DNA of 64,000 bases from Saprospiraceae bacterium (lineage in GTDB: Bacteria > Bacteroidota > Bacteroidia > Chitinophagales > Saprospiraceae): positions 49,616-113,615 of the forward strand of contig JAHDHL010000001.1 in assembly GCA_020631355.1 (NCBI GenBank), in the 5' to 3' direction. This document shows positions 55,001-63,809 of the stretch, piece after piece (position 1 is the first letter of the stretch; the number at the start of each line of letters is the position of its first letter). The position numbers and the translations under genes were made by a program. The notes beneath the pieces were generated by a model that saw only the letters and a program-made list of their open reading frames with translations, was not told where the DNA came from and did not search any database.

Positions 55001-56119
55001 TCCGTATGTTCCGGGAGCCAGATTAGGAATGGTGAATTGTGTTCCTGCAGGCAGGTTTCCTGATTGTACAGCACCTCCTGGCTGCAATTGCCATTCGATG
55101 GTATAACCCGGTGCACCGGGAGTAATATCCACAACAATGGAACCATCAGTTGATCCATTACATGTGGTTGGATTCGCAGTATAAGTAGCAGAAACAGCTG
55201 CAGAACAAGCTGTCATATCAACACTGAATGAAGCACCGCAACTTACACCATCCTCGACAGTAACATCATACATCCCTGGTCCCGGTACTGTAAAGGTAAC
55301 TGTTGAATTGTGTGTGGCAGCACCACTTGTCACCGTTCCTGTAATGGCAGGATTGCCATTTTGTTCGATGGTAATGGTAAAGTTACTATTGGAACCATTC
55401 AATGCATCAAACTGAGGTAATCCTCCTGCTATATCAAAGGAACCTGTACAGCTATTACCTACATTATTATTGATATTGGCTTCCGTAATTGCATTCAAAT
55501 AGACTACCCTGAATACATCACTCGGAGTAGCATTGACGCAATACTCATTATTACCAAAGGTCTCATACCCAGGCAAGGCATGGTCATGGACTGTAATTGG
55601 AATAAAGAACAATTCCAATGGATCTCCTCCATTGAATGCGGTTTGTAATCCTCCTGTATTAGTGAATGTTCCTGTACCATTCACATTGATTACGGAATTA
55701 TCCGTCAAATAGAATTCCTCCAAACTAGGAAGAATGGCTGGCTCATAAAATATACAAGGATCAGAACTGATATTATCAATGTCCGGACCTGTATTTGCAG
55801 GAGCGCATTCATAAAACGCATAATGTATCCCCGGAGCAGTAGTCGCATCAGGATCCTCCGTAGGGTCCAAGCTGAAATTTCCGTCATGGGTAATATTCAA
55901 AGCGTCGTTCAAACAAAGGAACTCCACATTATTACTCTGTGCGGCAGGGTCCAATGCTTGCATGGACGTACCCGCTACCCAATTGGTTGAGGAGCACATC
56001 CTTACATCAGGTCCATTATAAGCATGATAGCCTTTCATTACAGGTGCATTGGGGAGTTGGGCCATAGCCATGACAGACCATAGGCACAGAATAGACAGTG
56101 GTAGAAAACGTTTTATCAT
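52001..56119 (-). CDS. Giant SprB-repeat adhesin with T9SS type B sorting domain
   Basis: A 1372-residue surface protein. A signal peptide (1-20, ending MAMAQ) is followed by a unique ~290-residue N-terminal region. Then come about eleven SprB-type repeats of ~75-100 residues, each with a conserved Cys-Asn/Phe-Gly start (e.g. DITCNGDGDG, DVSCNGQADG) and the ending GTYTVTVTDANGC. The last ~90 residues are the gliding-motility C-terminal (CHU_C) domain: NIFTPNNDGINDFF, FDRWGEMVY, GWDGRLDGK and a final strand, i.e. a type B T9SS signal. It should be a long cell-surface adhesin. Monocistronic. Confidence 0.93.
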   Translation of the reverse strand: MIKRFLPLSILCLWSVMAMAQLPNAPVMKGYHAYNGPDVRMCSSTNWVAGTSMQALDPAAQSNNVEFLCLNDALNITHDGNFSLDPTEDPDATTAPGIHYAFYECAPANTGPDIDNISSDPCIFYEPAILPSLEEFYLTDNSVINVNGTGTFTNTGGLQTAFNGGDPLELFFIPITVHDHALPGYETFGNNEYCVNATPSDVFRVVYLNAITEANINNNVGNSCTGSFDIAGGLPQFDALNGSNSNFTITIEQNGNPAITGTVTSGAATHNSTVTFTVPGPGMYDVTVEDGVSCGASFSVDMTACSAAVSATYTANPTTCNGSTDGSIVVDITPGAPGYTIEWQLQPGGAVQSGNLPAGTQFTIPNLAPGTYGVTVTDNVSSQDIGTATVAEPPALGASLVNLIQPTCNGESTGSISVEVSVGGVVIIPDNTYTFDWGLAQATQTITNVPSGPYAVTVTDGNGCTATASATLSQPAAITAPPLTAVDASCLGVADGSATIMASGGTGTLDYAWSTTPEQNTATASNIEPGTYTVTVTDDNNCVYTDNVTVGAATVLTASAAPTDVSCNGQADGQITVTENVVGVDNGGYTYVWNPNAGATATVTSLTANTYTVTVTDANGCSATADAVINEPTVLTVMATAANESCAVGNDGSVSTTVMGGTPLPGGTYNYTWSNTGTTDAITGLSGGTYTVTVTDANNCTATAEGVVNAPNGPTIVDFTIVGVQCATDMNGSLTVNAVEGNDPITGYAWSNGPTTPNNDNLGPGTYTVTVTDGGGCQTTAQETITAPAALAENTPAATTTPFCPGGGEGTITLDITGGIAPYNYNWSNGSTGPAFDVLTNLIADTYTVTVTDANSCTFIVSDIVVNDPPAINVIFQDIQPVSCFAGIPCDGGATVVASGGLSTNYTFTWSSGETSTGGSSTATQLCQGNQTVTVTDGFCTEVFDMSANPVPAPPIVSIQDIQTTDVTCFGDTDGSATITPTGGDGGPYTIVWSNGDVGPTANNLAPNNNYSVSITDGLGCESVPFTITVGEPQPLQLVVIDTIDITCNGDGDGIIQVAPVGGNQGTFTYQWSPNTSNTLNVATGLSAGIYSVTVTDQNGCSATVSADVDEPEPIIFEYTDPEEPVCNGFTTVFGLDTVYGGAGVPYTYTIDGFNFQSTNQASPILAGTYTIEVTDASGCSASEELVVDEPAPIIVDLGDDVEIQLGESYEIVPAITPLGALDSLVWSPAIGLDCTDCFNPTASPLEDQVYTLTVIDENGCFGSDDLLVDIDPNRNVYIPNIFTPNNDGINDFFSPFIGVGVENINSIMIFDRWGEMVYMARDFVPDGIGNNGWDGRLDGKVMNNAVFIYVIEVAFIDGEVLTYKGDVTLLN

Positions 56120-56304
56120 TTTATACTGGTTATTAGCACTTTACAAAGAATGTATAGGTAGATTAGTCAACAACGAAAGAAATGGTCATTTAATTTTGCA
56201 AAAATGCTAAAATACTGCCAAACTTCCCGAGTTATAACCATTTTATAACGCTTTGGGTCGAAATTGTCATTTTAGCGAGGCTACGAGGCTTCTGAAGTGT
56301 CTTT

Positions 56305-57537
56305 TCAGACGCATTTCCCCTGAAGGAATACACTTTCCACCAAATCACTACCAAAGGAATAAGGAATATAAGCCAGAGAGGGAATCTCTTTGGTAATGAA
56401 GAAATTAGCGACTTTCCCTTTTGCAATACTTCCGTGTGAGGATTCCAATTCCATTGCCCTAGCACCATTGATTGTAGCTGCATTAATAGCCTCGTTAGGA
56501 GTCATTTTCATTTTAATGCAAGCCAGCGACAAAACGAATGACATTCGACCGGAGGGTGTTGTCCCCGGATTATAATCAGTAGCCAAAGCTACCGGCAATC
56601 CTCCATCAATGATTTCTCTTGCAGGCGGATAATGATCATTGATGAAAAATGGGGCCGATGGTAGGAGACAAGGCATCGTGTCAGAACCTTTCAAACAATC
56701 GATTTCTTCCTGATTCAAAACCTCTAGATGGTCTACGGAAATAGCTCCATGTTCCACACTCGCCTGTATGCCCCCCATACAATTGAATTGATTGGTGTGA
56801 ATTTTAGGTTTAAGCCCATACTTAGCACCTGCTTCCATGATTCGAATGGTTTCATCAACTGAGAAAGCCACCTTTTCACAAAAAACATCTATATAATCTG
56901 CTAGTTGTTCATCCGCTACCCTTGGTAACATTTCATTGACGACCAAATCCACATATGCCTTTCTATTAGCCCTATAAGCTGCGGGAACAGAATGAGCTCC
57001 TAGAAATGTGGATTTCACCGTTGCGGCAGTTTCGGATTTCAGCTGCCGAATCACCCTCAGAATCTTCATCTCACTTTCCAGTGTCAATCCATAGCCACTT
57101 TTCATCTCTATCGCCCCTGTTCCAAAACGAATTACTTCATCTAATCTTTTCCTGGCTTGTTCCAGCAAGACATCCTCTGGTGTTGCTTGTAGACGTTTAG
57201 CAGAGTTGAGAATTCCACCGCCCCTATTTGCTATTTCCTGATAGGACAATCCTTTTATCCTATCAACAAATTCACCATCCCGGCTGCCTGCGTATACCAA
57301 ATGGGTATGAGAATCACACCAAGATGGTAAAACCATCCGATTGGATGCATCTATGACTTCAGAATCGGGTATCTCCGGACATTGTTCCATGGGGCCGAAG
57401 TCCTTGAACTTACCATCCTCAACCAAGAGGTAAGCATTATCCAAGGATGGTAAAATATCCATCGCCTCGCCCTTAACTAAAGGACGAGGCGATGTTTCTA
57501 TCTGTATCAGTTTCTTAATGTTCTTGACGACTAGCAT
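56305..57537 (-). CDS. hutI: Imidazolonepropionase
   Basis: The start is set at ATG 57537 (MLVVKNIKKLIQ); the longer frame adds six residues. A 410-residue amidohydrolase: DSHTHLVYAGSRDGEF holds the first metal His pair and a substrate Arg, EMKSGYGLTLESEMK, STFLGAHSVPAAYR, KIHTNQFNCMGG and ATDYNPGTTPSGRM complete the metal site and substrate pocket. It hydrolyses imidazolone-5-propionate to N-formimino-glutamate in histidine catabolism. Other hut genes are not adjacent. It is on the same strand as, and 52 bp downstream of, the thioredoxin-SPOR gene's far end. Confidence 0.95.
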   Translation of the reverse strand: MLVVKNIKKLIQIETSPRPLVKGEAMDILPSLDNAYLLVEDGKFKDFGPMEQCPEIPDSEVIDASNRMVLPSWCDSHTHLVYAGSRDGEFVDRIKGLSYQEIANRGGGILNSAKRLQATPEDVLLEQARKRLDEVIRFGTGAIEMKSGYGLTLESEMKILRVIRQLKSETAATVKSTFLGAHSVPAAYRANRKAYVDLVVNEMLPRVADEQLADYIDVFCEKVAFSVDETIRIMEAGAKYGLKPKIHTNQFNCMGGIQASVEHGAISVDHLEVLNQEEIDCLKGSDTMPCLLPSAPFFINDHYPPAREIIDGGLPVALATDYNPGTTPSGRMSFVLSLACIKMKMTPNEAINAATINGARAMELESSHGSIAKGKVANFFITKEIPSLAYIPYSFGSDLVESVFLQGKCV

Positions 57538-57589
57538 GCCACAAAGATACAGCAAGAACCTTTTTTCTTATCAAAAGGCACCAAAAAGA

Positions 57590-58510
57590 TCAGTTCATGA
57601 ATTCCAGATTCTTGATGATTCCGGAAGAACCCTTGTTCTTCATGTGTTCCTTATAGTTATAGGCTTGGGCTCTGGTAGTAAATTCACCTACCAGAATCTT
57701 ATAAATGGTTCTTTGGTCCCGTTTTGCGATATAAACGATAATGGGTTTGTCAGGGAATCGTTTTTGCAATTTATCCACTTCCCTTAATACATTACCATAC
57801 TCACCGAAAGCACCAGTCTGTACACTATACCCCTTACTGGGTTGTCTCTGAACAGAAAACCTGAACAATCCATCCTCAAGGGTTTCCGTTGCCTTAGGAG
57901 GCTTGGGTGCTGGACTAGGCACTGTAGGCTTAGTTACAGGAGGCTTAACCACTGGTTTATCCGGTTTACTAACCACGGGTGGCTTAGGCTTATCCGGAAC
58001 GGATGGCTTATGAGGTTCTGGTGCATCAATCACAGGTTTCTCTGGCTTACTGATGACTGGTTTTGGCCGCTCTACTGGTTTCTCGCAAATATTATAAGGC
58101 TTGTAATGCTTATTCAGGAAAGCACTAAGCGTACTTGGAACCAATCCTTCCTCTTTTCTTTCTATTTCCTTACCATCACAATTCATTACGATAAGTGTAG
58201 GTAATAGATTAATATTATATTGTTGTTTGTAAGCAAAGCCATCAAAGTCATCAATATTCACCTTAACGGAAACATACTTATCGGACATATAACGTGCTAG
58301 TTCCGGGTCTGTGAATGTGTACTCATCCATCAGTCTGCATGGAGAACACCAACTGGCATAAAAATCCACGAATAGTAATTTCCCCTCTTTCTTAGCCTTT
58401 TCCATTGCGGAAGTGAGCGAACCATTGAAAAACTTGACGCTTTCCTTAGATTCGGGCGTTCCTGCTCCTAATACCAAGGGCAGGATTAATAATACAAGCC
58501 ATCTCTTCAT
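57590..58510 (-). CDS. Exported thioredoxin-fold protein with C-terminal SPOR domain
   Basis: A 306-residue protein. A signal peptide (~1-16) leads to a thioredoxin domain (~30-135) with active-site WCSPC (Cys55, Cys58) and cis-Pro in NLLPTLIV. A Pro/Lys-rich linker (~145-210) with repeated KPPV-type units follows. Residues ~225-303 form a SPOR domain (YSVQTGAFGEYGNVLREVDKL, FPDKPIIVYI, TIYKILVGEFTTRAQA), which in other proteins binds denuded peptidoglycan at division sites. So it may deliver a disulfide activity to the septal wall. It is followed by hutI on the same strand; shared transcription is possible. Confidence 0.88.
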   Translation of the reverse strand: MKRWLVLLILPLVLGAGTPESKESVKFFNGSLTSAMEKAKKEGKLLFVDFYASWCSPCRLMDEYTFTDPELARYMSDKYVSVKVNIDDFDGFAYKQQYNINLLPTLIVMNCDGKEIERKEEGLVPSTLSAFLNKHYKPYNICEKPVERPKPVISKPEKPVIDAPEPHKPSVPDKPKPPVVSKPDKPVVKPPVTKPTVPSPAPKPPKATETLEDGLFRFSVQRQPSKGYSVQTGAFGEYGNVLREVDKLQKRFPDKPIIVYIAKRDQRTIYKILVGEFTTRAQAYNYKEHMKNKGSSGIIKNLEFMN

Positions 58511-58683
58511 TGTTTCCCTTAATTTTGGTTGGTGTTACTGCAAACAACACCTTAGTTCTGACAGTCGAATAATATTCTAATACGGGTAGAGGTGCAAATT
58601 TGTTGTCTATTACACATTAAAAATTTTTATCAAATATAATACCGAACTCCCCGAGTTATCATTGATAATGTGCTATAAACGAA

Positions 58684-58717
58684 AAAACCCGTGTCTCAAA
58701 TATGAGACACGGGTTTT
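58684..58717 (-). terminator. Terminator of the tandem-repeat protein gene
   Basis: A perfect 15-bp stem (58684-58698 with 58703-58717) with a 4-nt loop and A/T tracts on both sides. It lies 44 bp beyond the stop at 58761 and is among the strongest in the window. Confidence 0.88.
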
Positions 58718-58760
58718 ATTTGTACTTTTCTTAGTACGTTAGCTTATTAGCTACTGCTAA

Positions 58761-60422
58761 TTAGTACTGAAGACCTAGTGCACGAAGAGTTTCCATGTTA
58801 AGGTTTCCTACAGGAAGACCGTTATCTTTCTGGAACTTAGTCAATGCAGACTTGGTTCTTGATCCCATGATATCATCAGATGGACCTGGGTCATAACCAC
58901 GAGCACGAAGTGCATCTTGGATCTGACGAGTAGTAGCAGCAGTAATCTTGTTACCACAAAGAACTTCTCTCCACTCAGAGAAACCACCTTTCTCAACCAA
59001 TACTCTCTTAGTTACTGTCTCATAAGAAGCAGGAACATCGATTGTACGAGTAGTAGCAGGAGTCTTAACAATTCTCTTAGTGATTGTCTGATACTGAGCA
59101 GGAATCATTTCCTCTCTTGAACCAGCAGGAGTCTTGATAACTCTCTTTGTACGAGTAGCGTACTCAGCAGGAATTGTATTTTCTTCTGTACGAGCAGGAG
59201 TCTTGATAACTTGCTTAGTAACTGTCTTGTACTGAGCAGGAATCACTTCCTCACGAGTAGACGCAGGAGTCTTGACTACCTGTCTAGTAACAGTCTTGTA
59301 CTCAGCAGGAATCACTTCCTCACGAGTAGACGCAGGAGTCTTGATTACTTGCTTAGTAACAGTTCTGTACTCAGCAGGAATTACTTCCTCACGAGTAGTA
59401 GCAGGAGTCTTAACAACTCTCTTAGTTACGTTTGAGTACTCAGCAGGAATTACTTCCTCACGAGTAGTAGCAGGAGTTCTGATTACTCTCTTTGTACGAG
59501 TAGCAGTCTTTTCTGGAACTGGTACTTCCTCTGTACAACCAGAGTTAGCAACACCTGAACCATCACAACCTACATTTACTTGCTTAGTAACAGTCTTGTA
59601 CTGAGCTGGTACTTCTACCAAACACCATACTAGACAGTCGTTAGGATCTTGAGAAAGACAGTTACGGTCAGCTTGCTTCTTCACCCACTTAGTAGTAGCT
59701 GGAGAAATCTCGATACGCTCAGTTTGAGTCTCAAAACGAGGCTCCTTAGCAACGATACGAGAAGATGCAGGCTCAACAACGTAAGTTTCAGTAACAGTTT
59801 CATACTCAGCTGGAACTGGAACTACACGACGGCTCTCTTCAGATACCATCACTTGCTCAGTAACAGTTTCGTACTCAGCTGGAACTGAGATTAAACGACG
59901 GCTTTCCTCACGAACCATTACTTGCTCAGTAACAGTTTCGTACTCAGCAGGAACTGGGATAAGACGACGGCTTTCCTCACGAACCAATACTTGCTCAGTA
60001 ACAGTTTCATACTCAGCTGGAACTGGAACCAAACGACGGCTCTCTTCAGATACCATTACTTGCTCAGTAACAGTTTCATACTCAGCTGGGATTGTTCTAA
60101 TCTCAGTACGAGCAGGAGTCTTTTCGTATTGCTCAGTTACAGTTTCATACTCAGCTGGAACTGGGATCAAACGACGGCTTTCTTCAGAAGTCATCACTTG
60201 TTCAGTAACAGTTTCATACTCAGCTGGAACTACTTCAACACGAGTAGTAGCACCTTTAGTCTCAACAGTTTCAGTAACTGTATCATACTTGTCCTGGATC
60301 ATACATTTAGCGTAGCATTTTCCTGGCTCACGTTCGATTGGTGCATCGATACCTGGCTGAGCTGTAGCAGCTAACGTGAAAAGCACGAAAACTACTCCAA
60401 GAATCAGGTTCAATTTTTTCAT
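58761..60422 (-). CDS. Tandem 23-residue-repeat exported protein with peptidoglycan-binding domain
   Basis: A 553-residue protein with a signal peptide (1-21, ATAQ). Two repeat blocks with the same 23-residue period follow. Block 1 (~55-210) has seven copies built on VPAEYETVTEQVMV plus EESRRLIP and is acidic. A spacer with several Cys (NCLSQDPNDCLVWCL, CDGSGVANSGC) separates it from block 2 (~270-470), eight copies built on IPAEYKTVTKQVIK plus TPASTREEV and rich in Lys/Arg. The C-terminal ~65 residues are a PG_binding_1 domain (QIQDALRARGYDPG, SALTKFQKDNGLP). Codons strongly favour T-ending forms, unlike the neighbours, suggesting high expression. Function unknown; a wall-bound structural protein is plausible. 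Confidence 0.85.
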   Translation of the reverse strand: MKKLNLILGVVFVLFTLAATAQPGIDAPIEREPGKCYAKCMIQDKYDTVTETVETKGATTRVEVVPAEYETVTEQVMTSEESRRLIPVPAEYETVTEQYEKTPARTEIRTIPAEYETVTEQVMVSEESRRLVPVPAEYETVTEQVLVREESRRLIPVPAEYETVTEQVMVREESRRLISVPAEYETVTEQVMVSEESRRVVPVPAEYETVTETYVVEPASSRIVAKEPRFETQTERIEISPATTKWVKKQADRNCLSQDPNDCLVWCLVEVPAQYKTVTKQVNVGCDGSGVANSGCTEEVPVPEKTATRTKRVIRTPATTREEVIPAEYSNVTKRVVKTPATTREEVIPAEYRTVTKQVIKTPASTREEVIPAEYKTVTRQVVKTPASTREEVIPAQYKTVTKQVIKTPARTEENTIPAEYATRTKRVIKTPAGSREEMIPAQYQTITKRIVKTPATTRTIDVPASYETVTKRVLVEKGGFSEWREVLCGNKITAATTRQIQDALRARGYDPGPSDDIMGSRTKSALTKFQKDNGLPVGNLNMETLRALGLQY

Positions 60423-60492
60423 AGCGAAACAACAGATTTTGAATTAATGAATAAGGTTTATTATAAAATATAAATTATTATCTCAATCATCA

Positions 60493-60504
60493 GGGCCGAA
60501 GCCC
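60493..60504 (-). promoter_or_regulatory. UUCG-tetraloop hairpin in the repeat-protein leader
   Basis: On the minus strand this reads GGGC-TTCG-GCCC, the very stable UUCG tetraloop closed by C-G. It lies about 70 nt upstream of the repeat protein's start codon in what should be its leader. Its role could be mRNA stability; that is inference. Confidence 0.5.
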
Positions 60505-60650
60505 CCTATTCTCGTTCGTAGCTTTCGGACTTTACGTTAATTAGATTGAACATTTAAAATCCAATCAAAAAAACTTGTCCGAATGTCAAAGAACTAGAAT
60601 ATATAGCGGAAATCCCTAATAAAAGGGCATTCCAGTATAGCAGCGCAAAT

Positions 60651-61865
60651 TTACAATTTACTTTTGGGATAGCATAAATAATACTTGGTGATAATCTCCT
60701 GTGGAATGTTTAACACCCCTAATTTTGACATTTGAACCACATTTCCATCCTTTCTTAACACTTTAATCTCATTTTTCAACGTGGAATATGTCGTATTACT
60801 TTCTGTTCCTCCCAAAATTAAATCATTAACATCAATACTATCCCTATTTATCAATGATGCCACCTTATGACGTACTTGCTCCACATAGTCACTCTCAAAA
60901 GGCTTATCTGATATCTCAATCCTGAATAATTTCCTAAAAAGAAGACCTTTTGACAGATATGACAATAAAACATCACTGTCTTTAGCAAAATTCTTTAGTG
61001 CGATCACTATATCAGAATCATCTAATGCAGAATAATGTTCAATAATTTCTTGTTCTTTTTGAGCAAGATCTGCATCAGTGAAATCATTTACCAAAAAATA
61101 ATTCAGGCTTTCGGACGAAGTCCTAAAACCATCCTTAGCTTTCTCTTTGGCTACTTCCAAAGCTTTGATAAGCATCTGTTCTGCCACCAATGTGGTTTTG
61201 TGCAGATATACTTGCCAATACATCAGTTTACGGGCAGTAAGAAAACGCTCTATGGAATAGAGTCCTTTTTCTTCGACTGTCAATTGATTATCCTTAACCG
61301 CCAACATCTTGATGATTCGATGATAACCAATAACTCCCTCTGATACTCCGGTAAAAAAACTATCTCTACTGAGATAATCCATCCTATCCATATCCAATTG
61401 TCCTGAAACTAATTGATGCAAGAATTTCTTATGATATTCATTCTTGAAAATCTTGATGGCTAGCTCCAATTTCCCATTGAATTCATCATTCAGCCTTTCC
61501 ATGAACAACAATGATAATGTTTCATGATGGATATTAACCAATGTGTGTTCCAAGGCATGGGAGAACGGACCGTGGCCTATATCATGTAGTAGTATGGCTA
61601 TGGATACTGCTTCGGCTTCCTCTTCGGATATTTTTGTTCCTTTGGATCGCAATACGTCAATGGCTTGTCCTGTAAGATGCAATGCCCCAAGGGCATGATG
61701 GAATCTGGTATGTAATGCCCCGGGATAAACGTAATGGGTAAGAGCCAATTGTTTGATTCTACGCAAACGTTGGAACCAGGGATGTTCCATTAAGTCGAAA
61801 ATGATATCGAAAGGAATGGTAATGAACCCATATACAGGGTCATTGATGAGTTTCCTCTTATTCAT
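60651..61865 (-). CDS. HD-domain phosphohydrolase, dGTPase/SAMHD1-like
   Basis: A 404-residue HD hydrolase. HTRFHHALGALHLTG supplies the first metal His, ILLHDIGHGPFSHALEH the His-Asp pair, and LDMDRMDYLSRDSF the last Asp and the dNTP-site residues typical of the SAMHD1/YpgQ-type dNTPase group. It probably hydrolyses (deoxy)nucleotides; substrate unproven. The start is ATG at 61865. It is divergent from porX, an arrangement I recall in other Bacteroidota, which may be conserved synteny. Somewhat AT-richer than flanking genes. Confidence 0.88.
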   Translation of the reverse strand: MNKRKLINDPVYGFITIPFDIIFDLMEHPWFQRLRRIKQLALTHYVYPGALHTRFHHALGALHLTGQAIDVLRSKGTKISEEEAEAVSIAILLHDIGHGPFSHALEHTLVNIHHETLSLLFMERLNDEFNGKLELAIKIFKNEYHKKFLHQLVSGQLDMDRMDYLSRDSFFTGVSEGVIGYHRIIKMLAVKDNQLTVEEKGLYSIERFLTARKLMYWQVYLHKTTLVAEQMLIKALEVAKEKAKDGFRTSSESLNYFLVNDFTDADLAQKEQEIIEHYSALDDSDIVIALKNFAKDSDVLLSYLSKGLLFRKLFRIEISDKPFESDYVEQVRHKVASLINRDSIDVNDLILGGTESNTTYSTLKNEIKVLRKDGNVVQMSKLGVLNIPQEIITKYYLCYPKSKL

Positions 61866-62176
61866 TGAGAAGCATTATTTGAATGAATAGCCTCTTTTCC
61901 GATTCACATCTAAAGGACTTCCGAAAATCTTTATTCTCGGTTTATCCCTACCAAGACGGGAATTATTAGAAAAGGGTTGCGTGGTATTTTGAACTTTTTA
62001 AAAAAGTTCATCATAAAGATAGTTGTAGTATACTTACGATTCCTCCGAAATAATGCACAAATAGTTCCTTATCTGGCCATAAGGGAATATTTTTGCCTAG
62101 GAAAAATCATAAAATGATATTTTCGGGCGTATATATAAGTACCAACCCGTTTACAAAAAAGTATTAAACCACAAGT
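61866..62176. promoter_or_regulatory. Divergent promoter region, HD gene / porX
   Basis: 311 bp between starts. A TATTTTTG at 62088-62095 matches the -7 consensus for porX, 82 bp before its ATG, without a clear -33 element. No gene seen. Confidence 0.4.
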
Positions 62177-63736
62177 ATGAGTAACGAAATCACGATTCTT
62201 TGGGCAGATGACGAAATAGATTTGCTGAAACCCCAAGTACTTTTCCTAGAGAAAAAAGGATATCAAGTCATCACCGTGTCCAATGGACATGATGCCATTG
62301 AAGAATGTGAGGAATACAATGACATTGATGTTGTTTTCCTGGACGAAAGTATGCCCGGACTCACAGGATTGGAAACCCTGACCAAAATCAAGGAAATCAA
62401 TCCTCACTTACCTGTGGTGATGATTACGAAGAACGAGGCGGAAAATGTAATGGAGGAAGCCATTGGTGCACAGATAACGGATTACCTGATCAAACCTGTG
62501 AATCCACACCAAATCTTATTGACACTCAAAAAAATCATTGATAAAAAAGATTTGGTCAAGGAAAAGACCTCTGCTGACTACAGACAGGAATTCGGAGAAA
62601 TATTCTCCAAGATCAACAGTGGTTTGAATTATATCGAATGGGTCGATATCTACAAGAAAATCATCAATTGGGAAATCAAGTTGGATTCTTCTGAGACCAC
62701 TGCCATGGCAGAAATCCTTTCCACCCAAAAAAGCGAAGCCAATAATGAGTTTTCCAAATTCATCGAGAAGCATTATGTCGATTGGCTTTATGACGAAACG
62801 GATAGAGCTCCTGTCATGTCCCATAACCTGATGCGTGAAAAGGTTTTCCAAGACTTGGATGATCGCCCGACAGTTTTTCTCCTTTTGGATAATCTTAGGT
62901 ATGACCAATGGAAAATCATCGAGCCCATTATCTCCGAATATTACAGGATAGAACAAGAGGATTTCTTCTATTCCATCCTCCCTACAGCTACACAGTATAG
63001 TAGGAATGCAATATTCTCAGGATTGATGCCATCTGAAATCGAGGAATATTACCCCGAATGGTGGAAAAACGATAACGAACCCGGAGGCAAGAATCTTTTC
63101 GAGGATAAGTTACTGGGCGAACAAATCAGGAGAACGTTCAGAAATCCCATCAAATTCGATTATGTCAAAGTGATTAACACCCATCATGCCAACAATCTTA
63201 GGGATAATATCCACAATGTGATGAATAATGACTTATCCGTCATTGTTTATAATTTCATTGATATGTTATCGCATGCGAGAACGGAGATGGAAGTACTCAA
63301 GCAATTGGCCGGAGATGAAAGGGCCTATCGTTCGCTGACCCGTTCCTGGTTCCTACACTCCCCACTTTGGGAGGGACTGAAGAATATTGCCAGCAAGGAC
63401 ATCAACCTGGTCATTACCACGGACCACGGCACCATCAGGGTCAATCAGCCCTCAAAAGTAATTGGGGATAGGGAAACCACGACAAACCTCAGATATAAGG
63501 TAGGGAAGAACCTGAAGTACGACAGGAAGGATGTACTGGCTGTGGAAAAACCCAACGAGGCACTTTTGCCGAGGCCTAATGTGAGTTCCAAATTCATCTT
63601 TGCTAAGGAAAGTAAGTTTTTCCTATATCCTAATAATTACAATTATTATCACAATTACTATAAGGATACGTTTCAACATGGGGGAATCTCCCTTGAGGAA
63701 ATCATCTGTCCTGTCATTAAACTGAGTTCAAAGTAA
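62177..63736 (+). CDS. porX: Response regulator PorX with PglZ domain
   Basis: A 519-residue regulator. The receiver domain (~5-120) has acidic pocket Asp11/Asp12, phosphoacceptor Asp56 (FLDESMPG), MITKN and the Lys of YLIKPVN. After a helical middle (~130-210), the PglZ/alkaline-phosphatase-like domain starts with LLLDNLRYDQW and continues with the nucleophile-type Thr in LPTATQYSRNAIFSG and ITTDHGTIR. PorX, with the kinase PorY and an ECF sigma factor, controls T9SS genes in Porphyromonas; the PglZ domain is a metal-dependent phosphodiesterase. No porY is in this window. Confidence 0.95.
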   Translation: MSNEITILWADDEIDLLKPQVLFLEKKGYQVITVSNGHDAIEECEEYNDIDVVFLDESMPGLTGLETLTKIKEINPHLPVVMITKNEAENVMEEAIGAQITDYLIKPVNPHQILLTLKKIIDKKDLVKEKTSADYRQEFGEIFSKINSGLNYIEWVDIYKKIINWEIKLDSSETTAMAEILSTQKSEANNEFSKFIEKHYVDWLYDETDRAPVMSHNLMREKVFQDLDDRPTVFLLLDNLRYDQWKIIEPIISEYYRIEQEDFFYSILPTATQYSRNAIFSGLMPSEIEEYYPEWWKNDNEPGGKNLFEDKLLGEQIRRTFRNPIKFDYVKVINTHHANNLRDNIHNVMNNDLSVIVYNFIDMLSHARTEMEVLKQLAGDERAYRSLTRSWFLHSPLWEGLKNIASKDINLVITTDHGTIRVNQPSKVIGDRETTTNLRYKVGKNLKYDRKDVLAVEKPNEALLPRPNVSSKFIFAKESKFFLYPNNYNYYHNYYKDTFQHGGISLEEIICPVIKLSSK

Positions 63737-63809
63737 TCAAGCTAATATCTTTTAGGATTTGGTACTTAGTTTGTATTACAATTATATACGATATAAAACT
63801 TAACGAAAA

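Noticed and set aside
59211-60374. Plus-strand frames with repeating SNSFVLSWN-type units
   Set aside because: These are antisense readings of the 23-residue repeats, so they repeat for that reason only.
58761-60422. Direct DNA repeats that might be a CRISPR array
   Set aside because: The repeats are coding, with a 69-bp period in frame and no variable spacers of constant length.
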